Source of the DNA: Crocinitomicaceae bacterium
Lineage (GTDB): Bacteria > Bacteroidota > Bacteroidia > Flavobacteriales_D > Crocinitomicaceae
NCBI GenBank assembly: GCA_016709005.1
Contig: JADJEU010000020.1
Location: 62,001 to 126,000, forward strand
Reading direction: 5' to 3'
Length of the DNA: 64,000 bases
Of the stretch, positions 35,896 to 46,667 are shown in pieces (positions within the stretch are counted from its first letter, which is position 1; every line of letters starts with the position of its first letter). The position numbers and the translations under genes were made by a program. The notes beneath the pieces are model-generated. The model did no database searches and was not told the origin of the DNA. It saw only the letters and a program-made list of their open reading frames with translations.

Positions 35896-35917
35896 GCTGA
35901 CGAGCGATTCCGAGCAT

Positions 35918-36559
35918 TTATTCCGGGGTATTTTTTTGATCGAATTTCCAACCAAGCCCAAAGCTTAACATTTCTGAAAAATTCCAGTTGTTTGGGCCGT
36001 AAACTATATATTGTTTATCAAGATTCTTATAGAATAGAACACCAATTCCAAACTTAGAATTCAAGCTAAGCCCCCTCCAAATATTACAGGAAAAACCAAG
36101 CCCCAAATTATTTTCGATAAACCACCACGGACCAACAAAGTACAATTGTTTTTGATAGATTAAATCATAATCAGAAGTAGGTTCAGGAACAACACTCCCT
36201 AAAATATATTCTGATACGTGTCGAACATGTGTGTATGATTGCTGAATCTCCAGAAAAGAAAAAAACGAGATGTGTTCTAATTTTGCAAATTGATAACGCA
36301 TTCCAATCACTCCTCCAAAATGCTCACCAACGTTTGTGGCCCAGGAAGTTTTTTTAAACCATGTAGCTATAGGAAAATTGTCGCGTTTGTTGAAGTTATA
36401 TTTTAAACCACCGTAAACGAAAAACTTGTTGAAATGATAACCTACAGTGAGATTTTGATTGCGTCCAATATGCACTGAACTAAAATTTGACTCAAGCTTC
36501 AATTGTGCATAACCAAATGAAGAGGTTAAGAAAAGGAATACTAAAAAATATTTGCTCAT
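35918..36559 (-). CDS. Probable outer-membrane beta-barrel protein
   Basis: A 213-residue protein with a clear signal peptide (MSKYFLVFLFLTSSFGYAQ). The mature part has alternating strands, for example LTVGYHFNKFFVYGGLKYNF, FGGVIGMRYQFAKL and LSLNSKFGIGVLFYKN, typical of small barrels. No family is recognised. It is bracketed by a ~110-bp direct repeat derived from the DUF1801 gene, so it probably reached this position in a local duplication or insertion event. Confidence 0.6.
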   Translation of the reverse strand: MSKYFLVFLFLTSSFGYAQLKLESNFSSVHIGRNQNLTVGYHFNKFFVYGGLKYNFNKRDNFPIATWFKKTSWATNVGEHFGGVIGMRYQFAKLEHISFFSFLEIQQSYTHVRHVSEYILGSVVPEPTSDYDLIYQKQLYFVGPWWFIENNLGLGFSCNIWRGLSLNSKFGIGVLFYKNLDKQYIVYGPNNWNFSEMLSFGLGWKFDQKNTPE

Positions 36560-36680
36560 AGTGAATAAGCAAACGAGATCAGGCTTGAAATAGTATGCCT
36601 CTAAGAAAATAACACAAATTAGTATTCAGTTTTCAAATCACTCAGAAGTTAACAAGCATTGAGACATCACAATTGAGTCA

Positions 36681-37136
36681 TCACCCCGCCACCTCAATCC
36701 AATTTTTCACAAGCCAAACCAAATCCTTTTCTTTTGCTTTGATATCGTTCTTATCTGTGAACGTCAAAACAGCGCGATCTTTTGCTGTCCATTCCAGCAA
36801 GCCGGTTTTATCATCTAAAATATTGCCTTTGGTTTGGTGATGTTTTACTTTGGCACCGCAATGAAAAATTAAACGCATCACACCTTTTCCAGATAAATTA
36901 AAGGTGATGCGGTCATCGCCGTTGAAACAAAAACTGGGCGCCTTCCATTTTATTTGCTCTGTGATTCCTTTATCAACAGACAAAATAATTTTACGAATAG
37001 TTTCTAATTCTTTTTTGAAAGGAGAATCCAATTCATCAAAAAATACTTTTACCTGTTCAGCGCCGCTTGTTTTTTTGTTGCCATTTCGTTTTTGTTGTTG
37101 GTGTAAATGTATGGAAATGTTGTTGACCGCATTCAA
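36681..37136 (-). CDS. DUF1801 (YdhG-like) protein
   Basis: A small soluble protein of up to 151 residues. The DUF1801 domain occupies most of it: VKVFFDELDSPFKKELETIRKIIL, EQIKWKAPSFCFNGDDRITF and the C-terminal LVWLVKNWIEVAG. Members adopt a two-layer alpha/beta fold; their function is not established, though the wider YdhG/YjbR-like group is suspected to bind small ligands or DNA. The true start may be internal to the frame, since the first 20 residues (HLHQQQKRNGNKK) are low-complexity and outside the domain. A 3' copy lies downstream. Confidence 0.75.
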   Translation of the reverse strand: MNAVNNISIHLHQQQKRNGNKKTSGAEQVKVFFDELDSPFKKELETIRKIILSVDKGITEQIKWKAPSFCFNGDDRITFNLSGKGVMRLIFHCGAKVKHHQTKGNILDDKTGLLEWTAKDRAVLTFTDKNDIKAKEKDLVWLVKNWIEVAG

Positions 37137-37141
37137 TCGTT

Positions 37142-37332
37142 CCCCTCAGAGGTGTCATTTCGACAGAGGCTCATGCTTAATTGCATGAGACGACGAGAAA
37201 TCTTTTCTATGATGACGGAATCGTTGGGGGGGCTTTGGGGGAAGTTAAGCGTTAACTTTTGCAAGGGCTTCGGAGTGTAGTCGAACGTTACATCGGGGGG
37301 ATCTCTCCCTTCGGTCGAGATGACGGGTTATT
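37142..37332. repeat. Intergenic repeat-like sequence with hairpins
   Basis: This 346-bp gap upstream of pyrG contains GTCATTTCGACAGAGGC, a perfect hairpin with arms GCTCATGC and GCATGAG(A)C around TTAATT, GACGAGAAATC, long G runs, and at the far end GGGGGGATCTC plus CCCTTCGGTCGAGATGACG. GTCATTTCGAC and GTCGAGATGAC are near-complementary, so the whole forms a loose inverted repeat. The phrasing is like dispersed repeats common in Bacteroidota genomes; no second copy is in this window. Confidence 0.5.
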
Positions 37333-37437
37333 AGCACAATTGTGGTTTTGAATTTTGACATTTGAATTTGTAATTTCCCTTCACTCCCCAATTGTTGATA
37401 GTGTTTGATAATTTATTTACAAACTAGTAAATCCTAG

Positions 37438-39105
<1,668 letters not shown>

Positions 39106-39115
39106 TATTCGATTG

Positions 39116-39133
39116 CTCGTCATCATTGACGAG
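39116..39133 (+). terminator. Possible terminator hairpin after pyrG
   Basis: CTCGTCA and TGACGAG form a perfect 7-bp stem with a 4-base loop, 10 bases after the pyrG stop. The T-rich tract that follows (TTGGTTTTG) is weak, so termination is plausible but not certain. Confidence 0.4.
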
Positions 39134-39137
39134 TTGG

Positions 39138-39222
39138 TTTTGAATATGAATATCGAACATTGAATATTGAATGCTGAAGTGTTTATTATTTAATATTCGA
39201 CATTTAATATTTTTTATTCAAC
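39138..39222. repeat. AT-rich degenerate repeats upstream of yidC
   Basis: Short related units (GAATATGAATATCGAACATT, GAATATTGAATG, TTTAATATTCGACATTTAAT) occur in both orientations and can fold on themselves. They occupy part of the 308-bp gap between pyrG and yidC. Nothing else is recognised in that gap. Confidence 0.4.
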
Positions 39223-39413
39223 TTCCACCCTATTCCTCTATTTACCTAAACTCGCGGTCATCAGGCATTTCTTGTCTGTAAAAAATCAATCGCTTTTAAA
39301 ATACAGGAGCCCGTCATTCGTCCTTGCAACAGCAGGTGTCTCCACAAATAGCAAAACTTTACGGCGACTCTGTTGGATTATTACTAATTTCGCAGACAAA
39401 TTTTTTCAAAAGC

Positions 39414-41342
39414 ATGGATAAAAGATCGATTATTGGTTTGTTGATTATCGGGGCAATTTTGCTTACGTTCAGCATTTTCAATTCCTCGCAGCAAGCTGAT
39501 CTTGTAAAAGATAAACCAGTAACTAAAGACAGCACGTCACAATCTTCCAATACTGATGAGCCTTATATCAGCTCAAGCCTGGTTCCAAAGTTGGATGACA
39601 ACGGGCAACAGGTTGTAGATTCATTGAATCGTTGGGTTTATACAGATACGATTACAAAACGTGATACCTTCATCGTTGTTGTTGCAGAAACACAAGTGAT
39701 TGGTGCTGTTGATTCTGCAGCATTGAAAAAAGGCGCAACCGTTTCTACATCTGAAGAATTTGTAAGAATTGAAAACGACTTATTGATTCTGGATATCTCT
39801 AACAAAGGTGGAAAGATTGAAAATGTCTTCTTGAAAAAATTCAAAACCTACGATGCCTTCAGAGCTGAAAAGGAAGAGCCACTTCAGTTGATTGACTCTG
39901 CTTCTACTTATATGGTTGAGTTTTTTGAAGGAGAGACTAAACGCCATTCAGATGATTATACGTTCCGTTTTGTAAGTTCTACAGGATCTTCTGTTACTGC
40001 TGAGATGATCAACACAACCGGCCGTTCAGTAATCTATACCTACACGTTGAAAGATGGTCAATACGATGTTGGTTTTCAAATTGCATTCAAAGGATTTAAT
40101 GAAGAAGATGCAAAAAATATTTCCTTCAAATCTGATTTCAAATTATTGTCTACTGAAAAATATTTGCCTGGCGAAAAACAAGTAGCTGCTCTATTCTTCA
40201 AATACAATGAAGAGTCTTACGATTACATCATTGGTCAGGATTTTATGCCCTTAGAGCAAAGCACACAATGGATTGCTTTTAAACAAAGTTATTTCTCTGC
40301 TATCCTGATGAGCCCAAGCGGATTTCCGCGCACGGAGAAATCAAAAATCTCTATCAAAGATTTACCAGAAACAGATTCTACTTATGTGAAACAGTATAAG
40401 TCAACGGTTGATTTGGGAATCACCTCTATCAAAAACACGGTTGATTTGAAATGGTATTTTGGACCAAACGATTACGACATTCTTGCAACCTATGAAAACG
40501 GTACAGAAGATATTCTTGATTTAGGTTGGGGCTTATTCAGATGGATTAACGTTTACGCCATGCGCCCGATGTTTAAATTATTTGTTGGCTGGGGCATGGG
40601 AATTGGTTTGGCGATTTTGTTGCTGACCATTGTGGTGAAATTAGTTTTGAGTCCGGTTAACTATAAGATGTACAAATCATCTGCCATGATGAAAGTATTG
40701 AAACCGGAAATTGAAGAACTTGGAAAAAAATTCCCGAAGAAAGAAGACGCCATGAAAAAGCAGCAAGCAATGATGGCACTCTATCGTGAGACGGGTGTGA
40801 GTCCGTTTGCGGGTTGTATTCCGATGTTGATTCAGATGCCTATTCTATTTGCGATATTCAGATTGTTTCCAGCGTCTTTGGAACTTCGTCAGCAACCATT
40901 CCTTTGGGCTGAAGATTTGTCAAGCTATGACTCTATTCTGAATTTTGGATTTAATGTTCCGTTTTATGGTGATCACATTTCACTTTTCACCTTGCTGATG
41001 GCGGGTACCACTTTGTTCTATACTTGGTATAACGCCGCCAACATGCAGCAACCAACACAAGAAGGAATGCCAAACATGAAAGTGATTATGTACATCTTCC
41101 CTTTCTTAATGATTTTCTTCTTCAACAATTTCTCTGCAGGTTTAAGTTATTACTACTTCATTTCAACGTTGATCACCATTATCATCATGTGGGCTATCAA
41201 ACGCTTTGTGATTGACGAAGTAAAGATTCATGCTCAAATTCAGGCAAACAGAGCAAATCCTGTTAAAAAAGAGAAATCTAAGTTTGCACAGCGGTTAGAA
41301 GAAGCTCAGCGTTTACAAGCAGAGCGCGCCAAGAAGAAATAG
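39414..41342 (+). CDS. yidC: Membrane protein insertase YidC
   Basis: YidC inserts and folds inner-membrane proteins, alone or with SecYEG. The start chosen is ATG 39414 (MDKRSIIGLLIIGAILLTF), which places the first membrane helix at the N-terminus as in other YidC proteins; an upstream frame of 30 codons is not protein-like. The 642-residue protein has the large periplasmic beta-sandwich domain (residues about 90-370) and the C-terminal conserved core: LAILLLTIVVKLVLSPVNYKMY with the key Arg/Lys region, MMALYRETGVSPFAGCIPML, then the final helices. A basic C-terminal tail (RLEEAQRLQAERAKKK) may contact ribosomes. Confidence 0.95.
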   Translation: MDKRSIIGLLIIGAILLTFSIFNSSQQADLVKDKPVTKDSTSQSSNTDEPYISSSLVPKLDDNGQQVVDSLNRWVYTDTITKRDTFIVVVAETQVIGAVDSAALKKGATVSTSEEFVRIENDLLILDISNKGGKIENVFLKKFKTYDAFRAEKEEPLQLIDSASTYMVEFFEGETKRHSDDYTFRFVSSTGSSVTAEMINTTGRSVIYTYTLKDGQYDVGFQIAFKGFNEEDAKNISFKSDFKLLSTEKYLPGEKQVAALFFKYNEESYDYIIGQDFMPLEQSTQWIAFKQSYFSAILMSPSGFPRTEKSKISIKDLPETDSTYVKQYKSTVDLGITSIKNTVDLKWYFGPNDYDILATYENGTEDILDLGWGLFRWINVYAMRPMFKLFVGWGMGIGLAILLLTIVVKLVLSPVNYKMYKSSAMMKVLKPEIEELGKKFPKKEDAMKKQQAMMALYRETGVSPFAGCIPMLIQMPILFAIFRLFPASLELRQQPFLWAEDLSSYDSILNFGFNVPFYGDHISLFTLLMAGTTLFYTWYNAANMQQPTQEGMPNMKVIMYIFPFLMIFFFNNFSAGLSYYYFISTLITIIIMWAIKRFVIDEVKIHAQIQANRANPVKKEKSKFAQRLEEAQRLQAERAKKK

Positions 41343-41486
41343 TTGACAGCCAACCGTTAACATTTACGCAGCATAATCAGCGAATCCCCCGTAATTCTTA
41401 GAGAGTTGAGTACCTCGTTTAGGGTATTCTCAACCTTCATTGGTCGAAATTGCCATACTTTAACATATCCCAATCGATTTAATTTG

Positions 41487-41494
41487 TAAATTTG
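41487..41494 (+). promoter_or_regulatory. -7 promoter element (TAAATTTG) of the first desaturase gene
   Basis: TAAATTTG matches TAnnTTTG and lies 24 bases before the ATG at 41519, which is therefore preferred over the TTG at 41492 that overlaps the box. Confidence 0.45.
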
Positions 41495-41518
41495 TTTATA
41501 CCGCAAGAATTAAATACC

Positions 41519-42626
41519 ATGGGTACGATCACAGAAGAATTGAAGCCAATCCGCTTTTCTCAAAAGGTTGGTGCAGATTTCAACGGAACGCTTAAAAAGA
41601 GAGTTCGCGATTATTTCAAAGACAATAACATTTCACGTTTTGCCAATGCCAATATGGTTATCAAGACCATATTTATGGTATCGCTCTATTTCACGCCTTA
41701 TTTCTTAATGATATTTGGTGTGGTGACCAATATCTGGTTGATTACCCTTTGCTGGGCAATCATGGGTATCGGTTTGGCAGGAATCGGATTATCGATTATG
41801 CATGACGCGAATCACGGAGCGTATTCACAAAATGAAAAAGTAAATTTTTGGTTAGGCCGTATTTTGAACATTGTAGGTGGTTTTGCGCCAACCTGGAATA
41901 TTCAGCACAACGTGTTACACCATTCGTATACCAACGTATTTGGACATGATGAAGATGTATCTCCTCCTATTCCATTGTTACGCTTCTCACCTGCAAGACA
42001 AACATTTAAAGATTCATCGCTTTCAATTCATCTATGCGTGGTTTTTCTACGGATTGATGACATTATCATGGATCACGACCAAAGATTTTCAGCAATTGTA
42101 TCGCTATAAAAAAATGGGTCTGACCAAAACGGAGAATGAAAAATTCGGAAAATTATTGGCTGAGCTTATTTTCTTCAAGGTATTCTACTACGCTTACATC
42201 CTCGTGATTCCTATTCTTGTAATGGATCTTTCGTGGTGGGCAATTGTACTTTATATTATTATGCTCCACTTCATTGCCGGAATTATTCTGGCAGCAGTAT
42301 TCCAGCCGGCGCACGTGGTAGTTGAAACAAATTTCCCTAAACAGGATGAAAACAATTCTATTGATAACAACTGGGCCATTCATCAGTTAGAAACCACCAG
42401 CAATTTTGCGCCTAAAAGCCGCTTTTTGTATTGGTTTGTAGGTGGATTGAACTACCAGGTTGAACACCATCTGTTTCCTAATATTTGTCACGTACATTAC
42501 AAAGATCTGAGTAAAATAGTTAAACAAACTGCTCAGGAATTTGGCGTGCCTTATCACTCTGAGCCTACTTTTATAAGTGCGCTTGGCAATCACATACGCA
42601 TGCTGAAAAAATTAGGACAAGCCTAG
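41519..42626 (+). pseudogene. Fatty-acid desaturase 1, frame interrupted at an A run
   Basis: A membrane di-iron acyl desaturase of about 368 residues. Histidine boxes are HDANHGAYS (HxxxH), HNVLHHSYTN (HxxxHH) and QVEHHLFPNICHVHY (QxxHH). The frame breaks at the A run 42008-42010; removing one A joins RFSPARQTFK to IHRFQFIYAWFFYG, which aligns with the paralogue immediately downstream. The group resembles linoleoyl-CoA/acyl-lipid desaturases of Bacteroidota. It introduces double bonds into membrane lipids, probably in response to temperature. The lesion is most likely a sequencing slip. Confidence 0.8.
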
Positions 42627-42666
42627 TTTTTGAATCCATGTACAGCAATAAATCCTCAAAGAACAG

Positions 42667-43784
42667 ATGAAAAATAACGTAGCATCCCCGAGTCCAAAGT
42701 TTTCGAATACGCTTAACATTGAATTTGATAAAACCTTAAAAAAACGCGTCCGCGATTATTTCAAGGAGAACAACATTTCCAAACACGCAAATGCCGAGAT
42801 GGTTTTAAAAACTATTTCCATGCTTGCCATTTATCTTGTACCATTCATTCTTATGCTCACCGGCGTCATCACCAATGGCTGGCTGATTGCTCTTTCATGG
42901 TAATTATGGGAATTGGAATGGCCGGAATTGGAATGGGCGTTATGCACGATGCCAGTCACGGTGCTTATTCTAAAAATGAAGCCCTCAATAAATTCATAGG
43001 AAAAATCATCATTTTCATTGGTGGTTTTGCACAGAACTGGAAAATTCAACACAACATTTTACATCATTCATACACCAACATTGATGGCTTTGATGAAGAT
43101 GTTTCCGCACCAGGAGGTTTATTAAGATTCTCGCCGAACAGCGAATTGAAAAAAGCACATCGCTTTCAACATTTCTACGCTTGGTTTTTCTATGGCTTGC
43201 TAACACTTTCATGGAGTACCAATAAAGATTTTGTTCAGCTGTTGAGATACAAAAAATTGGGTCTGACCGAAACTCAAAATCAAAAATTTGGCTCTATGAT
43301 GGCTGAGTTGATTTTAGACAAATTAATCTATTATACTTTTATTCTTGTGCTTCCGTTAATCTTCATGGACTTGCCTTGGTGGCACATTGTTCTTATGATC
43401 GTATTGATGCACTTTACAGCAGGAATAATTCTTTCTACGGTATTTCAGTTAGCGCATGTAATTCCTGATACAAAATTCCCAATGGCAGATGGCAACATGC
43501 AAATCCAAAACAATTGGGCTGTGCATCAATTGGAAACAACCGGGAATTTTGCGCCAAAAAGCAGAATCATCAATTGGTTTGTTGGAGGTTTGAACTACCA
43601 GGTAGAGCATCATTTGTTTCCAAACATCTGTCACGTACATTATCGTAAACTATCCAAAATTGTTCAACAGACTACGAAAGAATTTGGAATTACGTATAAT
43701 ATCGAACCTTCCTTCTTCAAAGCAGTTGCAAATCACGTGCGCATGCTTAAATCTCTTGGTCAGCCAGAGAAAGTTGCCGCTTAG
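42667..43784 (+). pseudogene. Fatty-acid desaturase 2, frame interrupted by a missing G
   Basis: This is a close tandem paralogue of the previous gene, about 372 residues. The frame ends at TGG-TAA (42898-42903); adding one G restores LSW-VIMGIGMAGIGMGVMHD, exactly paralleling LCWAIMGIGLAGIGLSIMHD of desaturase 1. All three histidine boxes are present (HDASHGAYS, HNILHHSYTN, QVEHHLFPNICHVHY). It starts 41 bp after desaturase 1, so the pair is probably cotranscribed. The two may differ in regiospecificity or chain preference, which cannot be read from sequence. Confidence 0.8.
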
Positions 43785-43804
43785 TATTTTCTCACCAACT
43801 CTTA

Positions 43805-43812
43805 TATCTTTG
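43805..43812 (+). promoter_or_regulatory. -7 promoter element (TATCTTTG) of the DUF4199 gene
   Basis: TATCTTTG is a perfect TAnnTTTG match ending 4 bases before the ATG at 43817, again implying a near-leaderless transcript. Confidence 0.4.
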
Positions 43813-43816
43813 CACT

Positions 43817-44371
43817 ATGAAAACAAGTGTTAAAGTTGCGTTGGGTATTGCCTTGGTTTGGATTATTCTGACTTTGATTATTTATTTAACCGGATACTCA
43901 AAGGAACTTTTTGCCACTGGAATTCTGCTCAATATTTTCTTTTTACTTTCTGCTGTCTCTTTTGGCCTATTCCTAACCAAAAAAGAAAAAGGATTTGCCG
44001 AATCTGTTTTTTTAGATGATTTCAAGGTGGCCATGCAAAGCGGAATTATTTACACAATTATTCTGGCAGGTTTCATTTATTTGTATCACCAAAAAATTGA
44101 TACAGGAATCAGAGAATCGCTGATTGAAGCGCGAAATGAATCACTGCATAATACCTATCCAGATGCAGCATCGTTCAAAGTACTTCAGGAAACTAGTCCG
44201 GAGTGGAAAGACAAGAACTACGATTTGTTTATTGAAGAGCAAGAAGATTTAACCAAAAGTATTTACAGTTCTTTTTCGGTTTTCATCTTTCACATGATGG
44301 GCATGTTTATCTTCTCGATGTTCTTTGCGTTTTTTGGAACTATTATTATTCGGAGGGTAATCTTGAGATAA
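43817..44371 (+). CDS. DUF4199 membrane protein
   Basis: A 184-residue protein with four hydrophobic segments: ALGIALVWIILTLIIYL, FATGILLNIFFLLSAVSFG, GIIYTIILAGFIYLY and a C-terminal pair around FSVFIFHMMGMFIFSMFFAFF. KGFAESVFLDDFKVAMQSG between helices 2 and 3 is characteristic of DUF4199, a Bacteroidota inner-membrane family of unknown function often near glycosyltransferases or lipid genes. It has its own promoter just upstream. Confidence 0.78.
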   Translation: MKTSVKVALGIALVWIILTLIIYLTGYSKELFATGILLNIFFLLSAVSFGLFLTKKEKGFAESVFLDDFKVAMQSGIIYTIILAGFIYLYHQKIDTGIRESLIEARNESLHNTYPDAASFKVLQETSPEWKDKNYDLFIEEQEDLTKSIYSSFSVFIFHMMGMFIFSMFFAFFGTIIIRRVILR

Positions 44372-44392
44372 GATTTAGCAAAATCTCTTCAG

Positions 44393-44854
44393 TTAAATCG
44401 GATCTTCAAAAATGTATTGCGGATCATATTCCACTTCGTGATACGCAAGCAAATCCAGATACTCTTGTTTGAAGAGTTGATTATTATGATGCTCTTTTTG
44501 ATTCAAGATATACCGAATCACATTCTTCACCGCCTCAGGACTATATGAGAAAGCTCCATAACCCGATTGCCACTCAAACTTTGTGTCGATAAACTTACTT
44601 TCGTTGATCCATAAGGCAGAATCACCTTTTATATCTCTTAGTAAATCCGAAATTGACTGACTTGGTCTCATTCCTACCAAAATGTGAATGTGATCTTCAA
44701 CGCCATTTATTGCAAGCATTTTATGATTGTGGTTTTGAACAATTCCAGTGATGTATTTGTAGAGTTCATTTTCCCAGGCAGGCTGAATTAAGGCACGTCG
44801 ATACTTGACAGCGAATACAAATTGGAGATGGATTTTTGTATAGGTATTGGCCAT
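44393..44854 (-). mobile_element. Y1 HUH transposase (IS200/IS605 or REP-associated type)
   Basis: From ATG 44854 the protein has 153 residues (MANTYTKIHLQFVF). It has the HUH motif as HIHILVG at residues 55-61 and a catalytic-tyrosine helix with Tyr115 in NVIRYILNQKEHH. Single-strand transposases of this type move IS200/IS605 elements or, when domesticated, process REP palindromes (RAYTs). No accessory TnpB is present. A cluster of GC-rich palindromes lies just upstream of the gene (44930-45108), which favours the REP-associated view. A longer frame extending to 44920 is a run-in without start support. Confidence 0.85.
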
Positions 44855-44929
44855 GGTTTTTTGGATTTTGAACGGACGAAAGTAAGAAGTTTTTTTGTTC
44901 GGGTTGGTTCTCACGACCACGTTCTATTG

Positions 44930-45108
44930 CGCCCCTACAGGGCGCAGTTACCGGTGTTGCGCCCCGATGGGGCGCTTGGAGCAATGTTGTTGTCCCTTAA
45001 GGGACATGTTGGGAATACTGGTGTAATAGACCAAATCGCCCCATCGGGGCGAAATATCGGCAGCGTAGCGGACGATGAAGGATGCTACTCGCCCTGTAGG
45101 GGCGAAAT
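44930..45108. repeat. Cluster of GC-rich palindromes beside the Y1 transposase
   Basis: Five short palindromes follow one another: GCGCCCCTACAGGGCGC, GCGCCCCGATGGGGCGC, GTCCCTTAAGGGAC, CGCCCCATCGGGGCG and CGCCCTGTAGGGGCG. They share the frame of CGCCCC arms around a 3-5 base centre and occupy most of the gap between the transposase and the Mpl-type ligase gene. This is the layout of REP/BIME clusters next to their transposase. Confidence 0.75.
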
Positions 45109-45138
45109 AAAACGTCGGATGTTGCGGGAATTCTCCGA

Positions 45139-46494
45139 TTAATGAATCAACTCTTTCGCAAAGGAATTCAAATCAACACCGTCAAAATTTCCAGAGCTCA
45201 TTAGTAAGAGATTTGAATTTTCCCATTTTAAGGTTCTGAGGTGATTGGTCAATTCATTCGAATCTGTGAATACGCGGACGTTGGAGGATGCAAAGGAGTC
45301 ACGCACCAAATCCGCAGAAATCTCTTCTAACTTTTTGTGGTGAACCACCTCTGGACTGAAATAAATGAATGCGTGATCAGCACCCTCCATGCAATTTTTA
45401 TACTGAGGAAGAAAATCTTTTTTAAGCGATGAGAAGGTATGCAATTCCATGCAGGCAATTAATTTTCTGTTTGGAAATTGTTCTTTCACGGCAGCAACCG
45501 TTGCTTTTAATTTGGAAGGAGAGTGTGCAAAATCTTTGTAAGCTGTGCACGAATCATTCTGTGCAATTTGCTCGAGACGTTTAGCGGCACCTTTAAAATT
45601 ATCCATTGCAGAATAGAATGAATTATCATCCACACCCAGTTGATTCAAAATTAATTTTGCTGCATTCAGATTTTGAAGATTGTGTTTTCCAAAAACCTGC
45701 AGCGGATATTTTCTGCGTTCTGATTCAATGCAGGTAATTCCATTTTCGACAGAATACTCCGGACAATCGTATGGAAATAATTTAATGTCTTTGCGAATAG
45801 AGGGAACCATTTTTTTCATTTCAGGATCACCGATATAATAAACCAGTGCTCCATTTGGTTCAATTTTATCTGTGAAGATTTTGAATTGATCCACATACAT
45901 TTCAAAAGTTGGAAAGACATTGATGTGATCCCAGGCAATTCCGCTGATGATGGCGTAATGCGGTGCATACCAATGAAATTTAGGCGTTAAATCAATCGGT
46001 GAAGAAAGATATTCGTCGCCTTCGATGACAATGTATTTTGCATTGGAAAGTTGAACCATACAATCAAAACCTTCCAATAATGCACCGACTAAAAAATCGG
46101 TTTTCATTCCGAGTCTGTTCATGGCATGAAGTAACATGGAAGTGATGGTTGTTTTTCCGTGTGATCCACCAATTACTATTCGAATTTTATCTTTTGTTTG
46201 CGAATAAATAAATTCAGGATAGGAGTAAATTTTTAATCCAAGCTCTTGCGCGCGAACCAATTCAGGATTATCTTTTCGGGCATGCATGCCTAAAATGATT
46301 GCGTCGATTTTATCAGAAATTAAAGACGGATCCCAGCCAATTTTTTGAGGTAGAATTCCTTCTTTGGCCAAACGTGATTTTGAAGGCTCAAAAATTTCAT
46401 CGTCAGAACCGGTGACATGAGTTCCTTTTCTTTTGAGCGCGATAGCTAAGTTGTGCATGGCGCTTCCTCCAATGGCAATAAAATGAACGTGCAT
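45139..46494 (-). CDS. mpl: Mpl-type Mur ligase (UDP-MurNAc:tripeptide ligase)
   Basis: A 451-residue Mur-family ligase. It begins HVHFIAIGGSAMHNLAIALKRKG (Rossmann UDP-binding part), has the ATP loop IGGSHGKTTITSMLLHAM near residues 108-125, ISGIAWDHINVFPT in the central domain and AYKDFAHSPSKLKATVAAV in the C-terminal domain. Mpl recycles cell-wall tripeptide by joining it to UDP-MurNAc. MurC, the close alternative, lies normally in the dcw cluster and has a different start (the IHFVGIGGAGMS form); the SAMHNLAIAL form is typical of Mpl. It is bordered by the palindrome cluster on one side. Confidence 0.82.
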   Translation of the reverse strand: MHVHFIAIGGSAMHNLAIALKRKGTHVTGSDDEIFEPSKSRLAKEGILPQKIGWDPSLISDKIDAIILGMHARKDNPELVRAQELGLKIYSYPEFIYSQTKDKIRIVIGGSHGKTTITSMLLHAMNRLGMKTDFLVGALLEGFDCMVQLSNAKYIVIEGDEYLSSPIDLTPKFHWYAPHYAIISGIAWDHINVFPTFEMYVDQFKIFTDKIEPNGALVYYIGDPEMKKMVPSIRKDIKLFPYDCPEYSVENGITCIESERRKYPLQVFGKHNLQNLNAAKLILNQLGVDDNSFYSAMDNFKGAAKRLEQIAQNDSCTAYKDFAHSPSKLKATVAAVKEQFPNRKLIACMELHTFSSLKKDFLPQYKNCMEGADHAFIYFSPEVVHHKKLEEISADLVRDSFASSNVRVFTDSNELTNHLRTLKWENSNLLLMSSGNFDGVDLNSFAKELIH

Positions 46495-46667
46495 AAATTT
46501 CGATTATGCATTAAAATTAAGGATAAGTTCAGTGCCAATCTGGCCATACGTATACACTTACTAACAGGCAAGTTTTGACTGATCTTTAAATAAAAGCGCG
46601 AGCCTTGAAGAATCAGGCATTAGATAACTCAAAATCATTTCGTAATTTCATCGCAAATTAAGCATTG

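Noticed and set aside
41492..42903. Programmed frameshifting in the two desaturases.
   Set aside because: The two breaks are at different positions and of opposite sign, and no slippery heptamer with a stimulatory stem is seen; a sequencing slip is simpler.
44766..44984. A minus-strand frame over the palindrome cluster and transposase start.
   Set aside because: It is another frame of the Y1 transposase gene and the palindromes.
45139..46494. MurC as the identity of the Mur ligase.
   Set aside because: The N-terminal HFIAIGGSAMHNLA form and isolation from dcw genes favour Mpl.
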